A stretch of 64,000 nt of DNA from Marixanthomonas sp002364245 (GCA_963973455.1 CAXAZF010000001.1:62001-126000), one strand, 5' to 3'. Positions 51,628-61,303 are shown, counted from the stretch's first letter. Program-made: numbers and translations. The notes: generated by a model not told the origin, from the sequence alone.

Positions 51628-52620
51628 GTGAAAATAGCTGTAGTCATACTCAATTGGAATGGAAAAGAACTTTTGCAAAAGTTTTTACCCTCAGTAGTCT
51701 CATATTCTGAAGAAGCAACTATCTACGTAGCAGATAATGCATCGACCGATGATTCGGTTTCATTTATAAAAAACAATTTTCCTGAAGTTACAATCATTCA
51801 GAATAAAACAAATGGGGGTTATGCAAAAGGGTATAATGATGCCCTTAAAAACCTACAAGAAGATATTTTTGTTTTACTGAATAGTGATGTGGAGGTAACA
51901 CAAAACTGGTTACCACCTATTATAGAAGCATTTCAAAAAGAATCCAATCTTGTAGCAGCGCAACCAAAAATACTTGACTACAAAAACAAAGATTATTTTG
52001 AATATGCAGGTGCTGCCGGTGGATATATTGACGCTTTAGGATATCCTTTTTGCCGCGGCCGTATTTTCGATACTATTGAAAAGGATACCGGACAGTATGA
52101 TGACGTAAAAGAAATATTCTGGGCTAGTGGTGCTTGTTTGTTTATAAAAAATAGTGCTTTTCAAGAAACCGGAGGTTTTGATGAAGACTTTTTTGCCCAT
52201 CAGGAAGAGATTGATCTCTGTTGGAGATTACACAGTAATGGTGGTACAATTAAATATATAGGCACCTCAAAAGTATATCATGTAGGAGGTGCAACATTAA
52301 CTACTGCTAATCCAAAAAAAACATTTTATAACTTTAGAAATACCCTACTTGCATTACTTAAAAATGTAAAAGGACCTAAAGTCTTTTTACTGATAATTTT
52401 AAGGATGATCTTAGATGGCTTGGCAGGATTACAATTTTTGTTTCACGGAAAAATTAAACATCTATTTGCAATTTTTAAAGCACATGTTAGTTTTTACAGT
52501 CTTTTATTTACTTTCTTGAAAAAGAGAAAATTACACGCTTCAAAATTTCAATATTATACTGTAAAATCTGTTGTGTGGTCATATTTTGCCCGAAATAAAC
52601 AACGTTTTAACGACCTCTGA
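51628..52620 (+). CDS. Family 2 glycosyltransferase
   Basis: A 330-residue inner-membrane-associated glycosyltransferase. The GT-A fold has VVILNWNGKELL at the start, ADNASTDDSV, the DxD-like FVLLNSDVEVTQ (about 88-99), FWASGACLFI, and the acceptor loop FDEDFFAHQEEIDLCWRL with the catalytic Asp/Glu. Two C-terminal helices around 250-290 attach it to the membrane. It probably adds a rhamnose or other sugar to surface polysaccharide. The start codon is GTG. Confidence 0.9.
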   Translation: MKIAVVILNWNGKELLQKFLPSVVSYSEEATIYVADNASTDDSVSFIKNNFPEVTIIQNKTNGGYAKGYNDALKNLQEDIFVLLNSDVEVTQNWLPPIIEAFQKESNLVAAQPKILDYKNKDYFEYAGAAGGYIDALGYPFCRGRIFDTIEKDTGQYDDVKEIFWASGACLFIKNSAFQETGGFDEDFFAHQEEIDLCWRLHSNGGTIKYIGTSKVYHVGGATLTTANPKKTFYNFRNTLLALLKNVKGPKVFLLIILRMILDGLAGLQFLFHGKIKHLFAIFKAHVSFYSLLFTFLKKRKLHASKFQYYTVKSVVWSYFARNKQRFNDL

Positions 52621-52672
52621 TAAATTTTACTTAAAGTATTGTTAATCGTTATTAAGCTACTCTTGCTTTTAA

Positions 52673-52680
52673 TAATTTTG
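52673..52680 (+). promoter_or_regulatory. -7 box of the OmpA-like gene
   Basis: The box TAATTTTG is a full TAnnTTTG match, 24 bases before the ATG at 52705. It shows that the longer frame opening at 52639 starts upstream of the transcript and is wrong. No clear -33 TTG. Confidence 0.5.
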
Positions 52681-52704
52681 GATAACCATATAAACAAGAT
52701 AATT

Positions 52705-53565
52705 ATGAAAAAAATATTGATTCTGGCAGCTTGCTCTGGCCTTTTGTTTACTTCGTGTGTTTCAAAAAAGAAATATGCTGAGTTACAAGACAAGCAAGAA
52801 AAAACACAAGACTTACTGAACACAGCAACCGTTAAATTAAACGATTGCCTTTCTGAGAAATCAGGATTAGAAGCTCAAAACAGTTCGTTAAAAAGTCAAG
52901 TAGCTTCATTAAATGCTACTAATGGTGATTTAATTAGACAAATTGGAGACTTCACAGACCTTACTAAAAAAGGTGCTGAAAACTTAGAAAAGTCTTTAGA
53001 AAGCTTAAAAGAAAAAGACCTTACCATTCGTAAACTACAAGATGCGGTTACACGTCGTGATTCAGTAAACCTTGCACTAGTACAAAGTTTAAAAGGTGCA
53101 ATTGGAAACTTAGACGACGAGGATATCGAGATTAGCGTTGAAAAAGGTGTGGTTTATGTAAATATTTCAGATAAACTATTATTCCGTAGCGGAAGTTACC
53201 AAATCACCAGCAAAGCTCGTGAAGTACTTGGTAAAGTAGCTACTGTGGTTAAAAATAAACCAGACTTCGAATTTTTAGTTGAAGGTCACACAGATACAGA
53301 CCCAATTAGTACAGGTTGTATTAAAGACAACTGGGATTTAAGTGTACTTCGCGCAACAGCGGTTGTAAGAACGCTTCAGGATGACTTTGGGGTTGCCCCA
53401 GCACGTATGACGGCTGGAGGACGTAGTGAGTATATTCCAATTGCAGATAACGCATCTTCAAGCGGAAAAGCTAAAAACCGTAGAACACGTATTGTAGTGT
53501 TGCCAAAAATTGATCAATTCTATAATATGATTGAAGAAGGTCTTAAAGACCCTAAAATCAACTAA
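52705..53565 (+). CDS. OmpA-family lipoprotein with coiled coil
   Basis: A 286-residue predicted outer-membrane lipoprotein (lipobox FTSC at about 17). A coiled coil follows (about 20-125; KKKYAELQDKQEK), then the OmpA/MotB peptidoglycan-binding domain (about 150-270): DKLLFRSGSYQIT, VEGHTDTDPISTGC, DNWDLSVLRATAVV and NRRTRIVVLP. It anchors the outer membrane to the wall. The ATG at 52705 is selected because of the lipobox and the -7 box. Confidence 0.92.
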   Translation: MKKILILAACSGLLFTSCVSKKKYAELQDKQEKTQDLLNTATVKLNDCLSEKSGLEAQNSSLKSQVASLNATNGDLIRQIGDFTDLTKKGAENLEKSLESLKEKDLTIRKLQDAVTRRDSVNLALVQSLKGAIGNLDDEDIEISVEKGVVYVNISDKLLFRSGSYQITSKAREVLGKVATVVKNKPDFEFLVEGHTDTDPISTGCIKDNWDLSVLRATAVVRTLQDDFGVAPARMTAGGRSEYIPIADNASSSGKAKNRRTRIVVLPKIDQFYNMIEEGLKDPKIN

Positions 53566-53590
53566 GGTTTCAAAATCTTAAAATAATTTA

Positions 53591-53617
53591 AAACCCGGCG
53601 AATTGCCGGGTTTTTTT
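53591..53617 (+). terminator. Terminator of the OmpA-like gene
   Basis: The stem AAACCCGGC / GCCGGGTTT (53591-53599, 53605-53613) has a 5-base loop with a T-run after it. Confidence 0.92.
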
Positions 53618-53636
53618 AGCTACATTAGTAATGGTT

Positions 53637-54122
53637 ATGAAAAAAGATGAAGAAAATATCATCGAAAAGTTTTATCAAGCTTTTGAAAACTTAGACGCCG
53701 AACGAATGGTAGAAACCTACCACGATGATATAACTTTTGAAGACCCTGCTTTTGGTGTATTGCGGGGTGAAAAAGCAAAAAATATGTGGCGTATGCTTTG
53801 TAGTTCGCAACAAGGAAAAGACTTTAAAGTAAAAACCACACATATAGAATACACCCCCGAAAAAGGGACTGCACGATGGGAAGCCTACTATACCTTCGGA
53901 AAAAAACAAAGAAAAGTACATAACGTAATCAATGCCAAATTTGAGTTTAAAGATGGCAAAATCATCAACCATTTAGATCGCTTTAACCTTTATAAATGGT
54001 CTAAACAGTCGATGGGAGTTACTGGTTTTTTATTAGGATGGACAGCTTATTTCAAAAAGAAACTCAACAAACAAACGCATATGCGCCTTTCTCAATTTGA
54101 AGAGAACAACAAAAAACAATAA
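53637..54122 (+). CDS. NTF2/SnoaL-like protein
   Basis: A 161-residue cytoplasmic protein of the SnoaL/NTF2 fold: helix EENIIEKFYQAFENLDAERMVETYHDD, then strands FEDPAFGVLRG, GTARWEAYYTF and KFEFKDGKIINHLDRFNLYKWSKQ. Members bind small molecules or act as isomerases; no catalytic set is obvious. An ATG two codons earlier (53631) is also possible. It is followed three bases later by the next gene, so the two are one unit. Confidence 0.8.
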   Translation: MKKDEENIIEKFYQAFENLDAERMVETYHDDITFEDPAFGVLRGEKAKNMWRMLCSSQQGKDFKVKTTHIEYTPEKGTARWEAYYTFGKKQRKVHNVINAKFEFKDGKIINHLDRFNLYKWSKQSMGVTGFLLGWTAYFKKKLNKQTHMRLSQFEENNKKQ

Positions 54123-54125
54123 CAA

Positions 54126-54467
54126 ATGGAACCTATTACTACAGATTGGACACGGGAAGAATTAAAAGCCTATATTTTATTATACTGTGCACACGCAGAT
54201 TTTATTGAAACCCAAGAAGAGGTAAATTACATAAAGACCAAGGTAAGTGATGCTGAATATAAGAAAATTCATAAAGAATTTGAGGACGACAGTGACTATG
54301 AAAGTATTCAAAAAATTGAATATACAGTAGAAAAGTACAATTACAGCAAGGAAGAAATACACACTCTTTTTGAGCGCATTAAAGAATTATTTTATTTAGA
54401 TGGAGAGTATAGTGCTGCCGAACAAAGTATTTTTATAGGCCTTAAACATTTATTGGGAAAAAACTAA
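54126..54467 (+). CDS. Conserved hypothetical protein, TerB-like helical
   Basis: A 113-residue all-helical acidic protein. It has LKAYILLYCAHADFIETQEEVNYI, KIHKEFEDDSDYESIQKIEY, and a C-terminal FYLDGEYSAAEQSIFIGLKHLLGKN. The first and last segments resemble TerB/EF-hand-like helical repeats, but this is weak. Three bases after the NTF2-like gene and overlapping the convergent TsaC-like gene by four bases. Confidence 0.65.
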   Translation: MEPITTDWTREELKAYILLYCAHADFIETQEEVNYIKTKVSDAEYKKIHKEFEDDSDYESIQKIEYTVEKYNYSKEEIHTLFERIKELFYLDGEYSAAEQSIFIGLKHLLGKN

Positions 54468-55081
54468 ATTTCCAGGCTTCCTTTACCTTCCCTAATCAGT
54501 TCAGGTTCATCCCCTGTTAAATCGATTACTGTGGAAGGTATGTTATCTCCATAACCACCATCTACAACCACATCGACAAGCTTTTCCCATTTTTCAAAAA
54601 TAAGTTCTGGGTCGGTTGTATATTCAATTACTTCGTCTTCGTCTTTTATGGAAGTTGAAACAATTGGGTTACCCAATTCTCTAACAATAGCACGAGTAAT
54701 ATTATTATCGGGAACCCGAATACCTACTTCTTTTTTCTTTTTAAAAACTGTAGGCAAATTGTTATTTCCCGGAAGTATAAAGGTATAAGGTCCCGGCAAT
54801 GCACGCTTTAAAATTTTAAAAGTTGACGTATTTATTTGCCGCACATAGTCTGAAAGATTGCTCAAATCTTCACAAACAAACGAAAAGTTAGCTTTTTCAA
54901 GTTTTACGCCTTTTAATTGTGCTACCCGCTCTAAGGCTCTATTATTAGTAATGTCGCACCCTAAAGCATATACCGTATCGCTAGGGTAGATAACCAACCC
55001 GCCATCTCTTATTATTTTCACAATTTTCTTAACCTCTTTAGGGTTTGGGTTTTCTTCGTAAAGTTTAATAAATTCTGCCAT
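54464..55081 (-). CDS. L-threonylcarbamoyladenylate synthase-like protein (YrdC/Sua5 domain)
   Basis: A 205-residue YrdC-domain protein. The substrate pocket motif YPSDTVYALGCDITNNRALERV (first part of residues about 35-50), KANFSFVCEDLSNLSDYV and GVRVPDN-like GIRVPDNNI, then PIVSTSIKD are present. The family makes threonylcarbamoyl-AMP for the t6A base of tRNA; this short type is close to YciO, for which the activity is debated. Convergent with the preceding gene. Confidence 0.88.
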   Translation of the reverse strand: MAEFIKLYEENPNPKEVKKIVKIIRDGGLVIYPSDTVYALGCDITNNRALERVAQLKGVKLEKANFSFVCEDLSNLSDYVRQINTSTFKILKRALPGPYTFILPGNNNLPTVFKKKKEVGIRVPDNNITRAIVRELGNPIVSTSIKDEDEVIEYTTDPELIFEKWEKLVDVVVDGGYGDNIPSTVIDLTGDEPELIREGKGSLEI

Positions 55082-55234
55082 AGCAACTTTTTTTAGGGTA
55101 TTCTAAAGATACTTTTATTCTTTTTATATTCAAAAAAAGGTTTCGGTATAAAGTATATTTTTTTCTTCGAGTAGTTCTATACAATCTATTTAACGAATAT
55201 GCGTTGTAGCACAATAGATATTAAATTAACTTTA

Positions 55235-56116
55235 ATGAAAAAGGGCCTCCTTACCTTAATTTTTACAATTAGCTTGCTTTTAACAGCCTGCAGCGGAGAA
55301 AATAATCCCGAAATTGAAACTAACAATCAACCACTTGCTGAAGAAGTTAACTTAAATGTTTCTTATGGTGAAAACCCTCAACAAGTGTATGATTTGTATT
55401 TGCCAGAAGGCAGGTCTTCTGAAAAAACAAAGATTATTATCCTTATTCACGGTGGTGGCTGGATAGAAGGTGATAAGGAAGATATGAGCGAGTACATACC
55501 AATTTTAAAAGAAAAGCACCCTGACCACGCTATAGTCAACATGAATTATGTTTTAGCAAATCCACCTTCAATCCCGGCATTCCCCAATCAATTTTTAAAT
55601 TTGAACCAAGTAATCAATCAATTGATACAAGAAAGTGAGGAGTTGGACGTACTTCCCGAATTTGGTTTAATTGGTGCAAGTGCCGGTGCACATATAGCTT
55701 TACAATATGATTACGTCTATGATACCGAAGATAGGGTGAAAATGGTTTGTGATATTGTGGGACCAACAGATTTTACTGATCCGTTTTATACCGAAAATCC
55801 AAATTTTCAGGTATTGCTCGATGCGTTAGTAGATGAATCTGCTTATCCTGAAAACAGTAATATTACCGAGCTATTAAGTCCTTCCTTACAAGTAACTGAA
55901 AACAGCAGCCCTACTATCCTATTCTATGGTGACGAGGACCCACTGGTTCCATTAAGTAATGGTGAAAAACTTCATACTGAATTATCAAACCATATGGTGA
56001 CCAACAGCTTTACAGTGTATAGTGGTGGTCACGGCGATTGGAGTGATTCTTCAAACTTAGATTTACAAATTCAGCTAAGTTCGTTCATTAAAGAACACCT
56101 TACAATTACTGAATAA
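55235..56116 (+). CDS. Alpha/beta hydrolase lipoprotein, copy 1
   Basis: A 293-residue predicted lipoprotein (lipobox LLTAC). The hydrolase fold has the oxyanion loop LIHGGGWIEGDKED, the nucleophile elbow GLIGASAGAHIA (Ser in GxSxG), the acid loop FYGDEDPLVPLS, and the His in VYSGGHGDW. It is like carboxylesterase/BD-FAE type enzymes. The frame opens at 55199, but the ATG at 55235 starts the signal peptide. A close relative follows 113 bases after it, so this is a tandem duplication. Confidence 0.88.
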   Translation: MKKGLLTLIFTISLLLTACSGENNPEIETNNQPLAEEVNLNVSYGENPQQVYDLYLPEGRSSEKTKIIILIHGGGWIEGDKEDMSEYIPILKEKHPDHAIVNMNYVLANPPSIPAFPNQFLNLNQVINQLIQESEELDVLPEFGLIGASAGAHIALQYDYVYDTEDRVKMVCDIVGPTDFTDPFYTENPNFQVLLDALVDESAYPENSNITELLSPSLQVTENSSPTILFYGDEDPLVPLSNGEKLHTELSNHMVTNSFTVYSGGHGDWSDSSNLDLQIQLSSFIKEHLTITE

Positions 56117-56203
56117 AATCAAGGCTAATTTATAGCTAAGAAATATCAATGTTAAGAAAATGAAAATACTTTCATAAGATTTTTTTTTAACATTTATTTC
56201 GTA

Positions 56204-56211
56204 TAAATTTG
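56204..56211 (+). promoter_or_regulatory. -7 box of hydrolase copy 2
   Basis: A full match TAAATTTG, 18 bases before the ATG at 56230. It shows that copy 2 has its own promoter and that the longer frame opening at 56209 is not used. Confidence 0.5.
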
Positions 56212-56229
56212 TATTTAAACCCCAAATTT

Positions 56230-57165
56230 ATGCATTTAATCCGATTTAAATTCATTTTCCTATCGCTTTTAGTAGTTGTTACCTCCTGTACAACAGATGA
56301 CCTTAACACTAAAATAACTCAAGATTCCGACTACACTATAGCAATTAAAAACGCTATATCAGAATTTTCCGCTACAAGTAAATTTAGTTCTTCCAAAGCT
56401 ATTTTTGAGGATTTACCATATGGGAGGCATTCACAGCAAGTTTACGACATATACCTGCCTGAAGATCATTCAGCCAATAAAACCAAGGTTATCATTTTAC
56501 TGCACGGTGGTGGATGGATAAATGGTGATAAAACAGGAATGGAAAAATATATTTCCGATATTCAAGAACGAAACCCAGAGCACGCCATTGTCAACATGAA
56601 CTACGTCCTTGCAAATCAACAAACACCAGCATTCCCTAATCAATTTAACGATCTTCATACATTAATCAAGGTGCTATATAATAATCATGAAGAACTACAA
56701 ATTAAACCAGAATTCGGGCTTATTGGAGCCAGTGCAGGAGCACATATTGCTATGATGTACGACTACACTTATGATAGAAATCATTTGGTAAAATTTGTCT
56801 GTAGTATGGTAGGCCCAACAGATTTTACAGACCCCTTTTATGAAAACAGACCTGATTTTGAACAGTTGATGGATATGTTAGTAGATGAAAATAAATACCC
56901 TAATATTTCAGAAAACTTAGAGGTATTAAGTCCCGCATATCAAATTGATCAAAATACAAGTCCTACCATTATGTTTTATGGCCTTAATGATCCTATTGTG
57001 CCTATAAATAATGCATATGTTTTAAAAGAAGAGTTGGATGATAATAATATTGACAAAAGCCTCCATACCTACAGTGGTGGGCATAACAATTGGACAGAAG
57101 CTGATTATGAAGACCTCCACAATGAATTAGCATTATTCATCGATGAACATTTAAACATAGAATAA
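56230..57165 (+). CDS. Alpha/beta hydrolase lipoprotein, copy 2
   Basis: A 311-residue paralogue of the preceding gene. A lipobox VVVTSC follows the signal. Catalytic parts: LLHGGGWINGDKTG, GLIGASAGAHIAMM, FYGLNDPIVPINN and YSGGHNNW. It shares long stretches with copy 1 (NMNYVLAN, PTDFTDPFY, LVDE-Y-P) but has a longer linker after the lipobox. Its own -7 box lies just before it, so the copies can be expressed separately. Confidence 0.88.
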   Translation: MHLIRFKFIFLSLLVVVTSCTTDDLNTKITQDSDYTIAIKNAISEFSATSKFSSSKAIFEDLPYGRHSQQVYDIYLPEDHSANKTKVIILLHGGGWINGDKTGMEKYISDIQERNPEHAIVNMNYVLANQQTPAFPNQFNDLHTLIKVLYNNHEELQIKPEFGLIGASAGAHIAMMYDYTYDRNHLVKFVCSMVGPTDFTDPFYENRPDFEQLMDMLVDENKYPNISENLEVLSPAYQIDQNTSPTIMFYGLNDPIVPINNAYVLKEELDDNNIDKSLHTYSGGHNNWTEADYEDLHNELALFIDEHLNIE

Positions 57166-57182
57166 ATAATGTATTTAATAAT

Positions 57183-59504
57183 TTAAGAAGAAAGCACTTC
57201 AAGTTTGGCAAAACGAAGCAAAAGCTTTTTAAGGCCTCCATTCTCAAACTGGATTTCTGCTTTTGTATCAGCCCCCTTTCCTTCTATAGAGAGTATTTTC
57301 CCTTTCCCAAAACGAACGTGTTCAACCATTGTACCTACGTTTAAATTAGCTGATTTGGGGTCAAAATTTTTATCTGTATCACTTGAGACAGGTTTTAACC
57401 GTCTTAATTTTCTTAGTTGCGCTTCAGTAGGGCCCTTTGGGGGTGTTCCTGTTTTTGGTTTATTTAACCGTAGTTTACTTTTGTCCACCTCATCAAATAT
57501 ATCGGCATCAATTAGTGGTTTAAAACGGTTTTCAGTTTTTGGGGTAAGATATTCTAGAAAGCTTTCATCTATCTCTTCAATAAAACGGCTGGGTTCTGCA
57601 TCGATCAATTTTCCCCATCGATACCTTGATTGTGTATAGGTTAAATACGCTTGTTTTTCTGCCCTTGTTAGTGCTACATAAAATAACCGACGTTCTTCTT
57701 CCAGTTCTGCACGGCTGTTCATATTCATCCCGCTAGGAAACAAATCTTCTTCCAAACCTACTATGTAAACATATGGAAACTCGAGACCTTTTGCTAAATG
57801 CACCGTCATGAGCGCCACCTTGTTATCATCACCTTTTTCATTGTCCAAGTCGGTTGCTAAGGCAACATCTTCTAAAAACTCAGCTAAAGAACCTGTGGTA
57901 TCTGCCAATTCTTTTTGTTCTTCCACAAAATCACGCATCCCGTTGAGTAATTCTTCAATATTTTCTATACGAGCAATGCCTTCGGGCGTTCCATCCTTTT
58001 TTAATTCTTGAAGCAAGCCTGTTTTTTTAGCTACATGTTCTGCAACTTGAAAAGCATCTTGGTTTTTATTCAAAATTTGAAAACTCTGAATCATCGTCAC
58101 AAAGTCTTCTAGCTTTCCTTGTGTTCCCTTATTGATCTTTAAATTGATCTTATCCAGGTTTTGCATCACTTCAAAAATAGAGCGATTGTAGTGGTTGGCT
58201 GCTACAGTAAGTCGTTCCATAGTGGTCTGCCCTATCCCTCTTGCTGGATAGTTAATTACGCGTTTTAAAGCTTCTTCATCTTTAGGATTCAAAATAAGAC
58301 GTAAATAAGCAATAACATCTTTAATTTCTTTCCGTTGGTAAAAACTTAAGCCCCCATAAATTCGATAGGGAATATCCCGTTTGCGCAAGGCATCTTCAAT
58401 GGCACGCGACTGTGCATTGGTGCGGTACAAAACAGCAAAATCACTATGGTTTAGTTGATTGTTCATCGCCGTTTCAAAAATAGAGCTGGCTACAAAACGA
58501 CCTTCATCACCATCGGTCATCGTACGATTTACCTTTATTTTGTTACCCTCATCATTAGCGGTCCAAACTATTTTTTCAAGTCGGGTTTTGTTTTTTTCAA
58601 TAATGCTGTTGGCAGCATTTACAATGTTTTTGGTAGAACGGTAGTTCTGTTCTAGCCTATACATTTTAACATCGTCATAATCTTTCTGAAAATTTAAAAT
58701 GTTATTAATGTTTGCTCCTCTAAAGGCGTAAATACTCTGAGCATCGTCACCTACTACACAAATATTTTGAAACCGATCACTTAACGCCTTTACAATTAAA
58801 TACTGGCTATGATTGGTATCTTGATACTCATCCACTAAAATATACCGGAATCGATTTTGGTAATGTGCCAAAACCTCTGGAAAACGGGTAAGCAGTTCGT
58901 TTGTTTTTAGTAAAAGGTCATCAAAATCCATGGCGCCTGCTTTAAAGCAACGCTCCACGTAGTTATTATAAATATCACCCAACCGTGGCATTTTTGCCAT
59001 GGCATCGGCTTCCATTAATTCTGGGTTATTGAAATAGGCCTTAACTGTTATTAAACTGTTTTTATATGAAGAAATGCGAGAATACACCTGCTTGTATTTA
59101 TACACATCTTTATCAAGTTGCATCTCTTTAATTACAGCCCTAATTACACTTTGTGAATCCTGGGTGTCGTATATGGTGAAATTTGAAGGGTATCCCAGCC
59201 GGTGCCCTTCAAACCGAAGGATTTTTGCAAAAACACTGTGAAATGTTCCCATCCACAAATTCTTAGCTTCACTACTACCAACAATTTGGGAAATACGCCC
59301 TTTCATTTCCCGGGCCGCTTTATTGGTAAAAGTCAATGCCAAAATATTAAAAGGATCTACACCCTGCGACATAAGGTAGGCAATACGGTATGTCAATACC
59401 CTTGTTTTACCAGATCCGGCACCAGCAATTACAATCATAGCACCATCTTTTTGAAGTACAGGTGCACGTTGGGCATCATTTAATTGTTCAAGGTAATCTT
59501 GCAA
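57183..59504 (-). CDS. ATP-dependent DNA helicase, UvrD/PcrA type
   Basis: A 773-residue superfamily 1A helicase. Motif I is GAGSGKTRVL (about 28-37), Ia ALTFTNKAAREM, II VDEYQDTN, III CVVGDDAQSIYAFRGAN, IV LEQNYRST, V TVHLAKGLEFPYVYIVGLEEDLFPS, VI RRLFYVALTRA. A C-terminal Tudor-like domain (GTMVEHVRFGKGKI) is like that of PcrA. It unwinds DNA in repair and clears RNA polymerase. Length slightly above the PcrA average. It converges with the hydrolase pair. Confidence 0.95.
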   Translation of the reverse strand: MQDYLEQLNDAQRAPVLQKDGAMIVIAGAGSGKTRVLTYRIAYLMSQGVDPFNILALTFTNKAAREMKGRISQIVGSSEAKNLWMGTFHSVFAKILRFEGHRLGYPSNFTIYDTQDSQSVIRAVIKEMQLDKDVYKYKQVYSRISSYKNSLITVKAYFNNPELMEADAMAKMPRLGDIYNNYVERCFKAGAMDFDDLLLKTNELLTRFPEVLAHYQNRFRYILVDEYQDTNHSQYLIVKALSDRFQNICVVGDDAQSIYAFRGANINNILNFQKDYDDVKMYRLEQNYRSTKNIVNAANSIIEKNKTRLEKIVWTANDEGNKIKVNRTMTDGDEGRFVASSIFETAMNNQLNHSDFAVLYRTNAQSRAIEDALRKRDIPYRIYGGLSFYQRKEIKDVIAYLRLILNPKDEEALKRVINYPARGIGQTTMERLTVAANHYNRSIFEVMQNLDKINLKINKGTQGKLEDFVTMIQSFQILNKNQDAFQVAEHVAKKTGLLQELKKDGTPEGIARIENIEELLNGMRDFVEEQKELADTTGSLAEFLEDVALATDLDNEKGDDNKVALMTVHLAKGLEFPYVYIVGLEEDLFPSGMNMNSRAELEEERRLFYVALTRAEKQAYLTYTQSRYRWGKLIDAEPSRFIEEIDESFLEYLTPKTENRFKPLIDADIFDEVDKSKLRLNKPKTGTPPKGPTEAQLRKLRRLKPVSSDTDKNFDPKSANLNVGTMVEHVRFGKGKILSIEGKGADTKAEIQFENGGLKKLLLRFAKLEVLSS

Positions 59505-59689
59505 TTTTGTTTGTTTTTTCTGAAATTTTCCGAAGCCGAAAAATACTGAAATTCAATTAAACCTATAAGCGGTTTTCCTATAATTTATAAACAAAAAGGT
59601 CTCTTGTCTTTTCTGCAAAAACAAGTATCTTTAGTCTTTAAAGCATTACAAAAAATTGCTTTTACATAACTTCATAAATTTATTTATTA

Positions 59690-61303
59690 ATGGATTCCGT
59701 TTTAGAGTTTATTAATTCAATCCCTTGGTGGGGCTGGATTCTTATAATACTGGTGTTAGTTGCCATAAAAGATATATTTTTCAGTAAAAGGCACACTATC
59801 AAGCACAACTTTCCTATAGTTGGACATTTTAGGTATATGTTAGAAAGTATTGGCCCAGAACTACGGCAATATATTGTAGCCAACAACCGAGAAGAGCTTC
59901 CTTTCAACCGTATTGAGCGTGGTTGGATCTATGCTTCGGCAAAAAATGAAAACAATTATGAAGGTTTTGGTACCGATAGGGATATCTATGAGCCCAATTA
60001 TATTTTTGTAAATAATGCCATGCTTCCGTATAAATTAAAAAAAGGACATCCCAATGTAAATGATCCTTACTTTTTACCGTGTGCCAAAGTAATGGGTGAA
60101 GGAAGAAGAAAAAAACCCTACAGACCAGCATCGGTGATAAATGTTTCTGCTATGAGTTATGGATCGCTTTCGGCTCGGGCTGTGGAATCATTAAACCGGG
60201 GCTGTGCATTTGCAAATGCTTATCACAATACTGGCGAAGGTGGTTTGTCACCATATCATAAAACAGGTAGCGATGTAGTTTTTCATTTTGGTACCGGGTA
60301 TTTTGGTGTACGTAATGAAAAAGGTGAGTTTTCTATGGAAAAAATGAAAAAGCTCGTTTCTGAAAACCCACAAGTTCGTGCCATCGAAGTAAAATTATCA
60401 CAAGGAGCAAAGCCAGGAAAAGGCGGCGTTCTTCCAGGTTCAAAAATTACTGCTGAAATTGCTGAAATTCGACACGTCCCCATGGGCAAAGATGTAATCT
60501 CACCTCCATCACACACAGCTTTTGATGGCATTGAAGGGTTAATTGATTTTGTTGAAGATATAGCTGAAGCAACTGGACTACCAGTTGGAATTAAATCTGC
60601 AGTGGGAAAACTGGAAGACTGGAAAAAACTTGCTGAACTTATGGAAAAAACAGGCAAAGGCCCTGATTTTATCACCGTAGATGGCGGTGAAGGAGGTACG
60701 GGTGCCGCCCCACCAAGTTTTGCAGACCACGTAGCACTACCATGGATTTTTGGCTTTGCTGAAGTATATCAAATTTTCAAAAAACATAATCTCTGTGACC
60801 GCATTGTTTTTATTGGTAGCGGCAAGCTAGGCTTCCCTGCTCGTGCGGTAATGGCTTTTTCATTGGGTGTAGATTGTATTAATGTAGCCCGTGAAGCTAT
60901 GCTTTCCATTGGTTGTATACAAGCACAGCAATGCCACAACAATACTTGCCCCAGTGGTGTAGCAACACAAAACAAATGGTTGCAAAGAGGTATTAACATT
61001 GATGATAAGTCAGTTAGGACACATTTCTATTTTAAGAATTTCAGAAAAGAATTTTTAGAAATGACACACGCTTGTGGTTATGAACACCCATGCCAACTTA
61101 CAATGGATGATGTTGAGATTACTTTAGGGGATAGAAATTTAATGAAAAATCTCGCGCAAACCTTTACGTATGTTAAAATACCTGTTCCATTTGAAAGCAT
61201 GCAAGACTTACAAGATAGTCAGTACTTAGGTGGAAATTACCATAGAAAACAAGCCAAAAAAGAAGTGAAAGATTTAAAAAAGAAGAATAAGGTTCGCTAT
61301 TAA
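59690..61303 (+). CDS. Membrane-anchored glutamate synthase-like FMN protein
   Basis: A 537-residue protein with one N-terminal helix (about 12-28; GWILIILVLVAIKDIFF) and a GltB-type FMN barrel. Motifs: VSAMSYGSLSARAVESL, GEGGLSPYH, KLSQGAKPGKGGVLPG, FITVDGGEGGTGAAP, FIGSGKLGFP and the iron-sulfur Cys group GCIQAQQCHNNTCPSGVATQ. It lacks the amidotransferase domain of full glutamate synthase, so it cannot use glutamine by itself. Such proteins are common but uncharacterised. A DUF7935-like protein follows 31 bases later. Confidence 0.88.
   Translation: MDSVLEFINSIPWWGWILIILVLVAIKDIFFSKRHTIKHNFPIVGHFRYMLESIGPELRQYIVANNREELPFNRIERGWIYASAKNENNYEGFGTDRDIYEPNYIFVNNAMLPYKLKKGHPNVNDPYFLPCAKVMGEGRRKKPYRPASVINVSAMSYGSLSARAVESLNRGCAFANAYHNTGEGGLSPYHKTGSDVVFHFGTGYFGVRNEKGEFSMEKMKKLVSENPQVRAIEVKLSQGAKPGKGGVLPGSKITAEIAEIRHVPMGKDVISPPSHTAFDGIEGLIDFVEDIAEATGLPVGIKSAVGKLEDWKKLAELMEKTGKGPDFITVDGGEGGTGAAPPSFADHVALPWIFGFAEVYQIFKKHNLCDRIVFIGSGKLGFPARAVMAFSLGVDCINVAREAMLSIGCIQAQQCHNNTCPSGVATQNKWLQRGINIDDKSVRTHFYFKNFRKEFLEMTHACGYEHPCQLTMDDVEITLGDRNLMKNLAQTFTYVKIPVPFESMQDLQDSQYLGGNYHRKQAKKEVKDLKKKNKVRY

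Noticed and set aside
57205..57639. A 144-codon plus-strand frame opposite the helicase gene
   Set aside because: It overlaps the conserved C-terminal part of the helicase and shows only low-complexity Ser/Phe-rich sequence.
60283..60675. A 130-codon frame opposite the glutamate-synthase-like gene
   Set aside because: It lies wholly inside a conserved gene and has no independent features.
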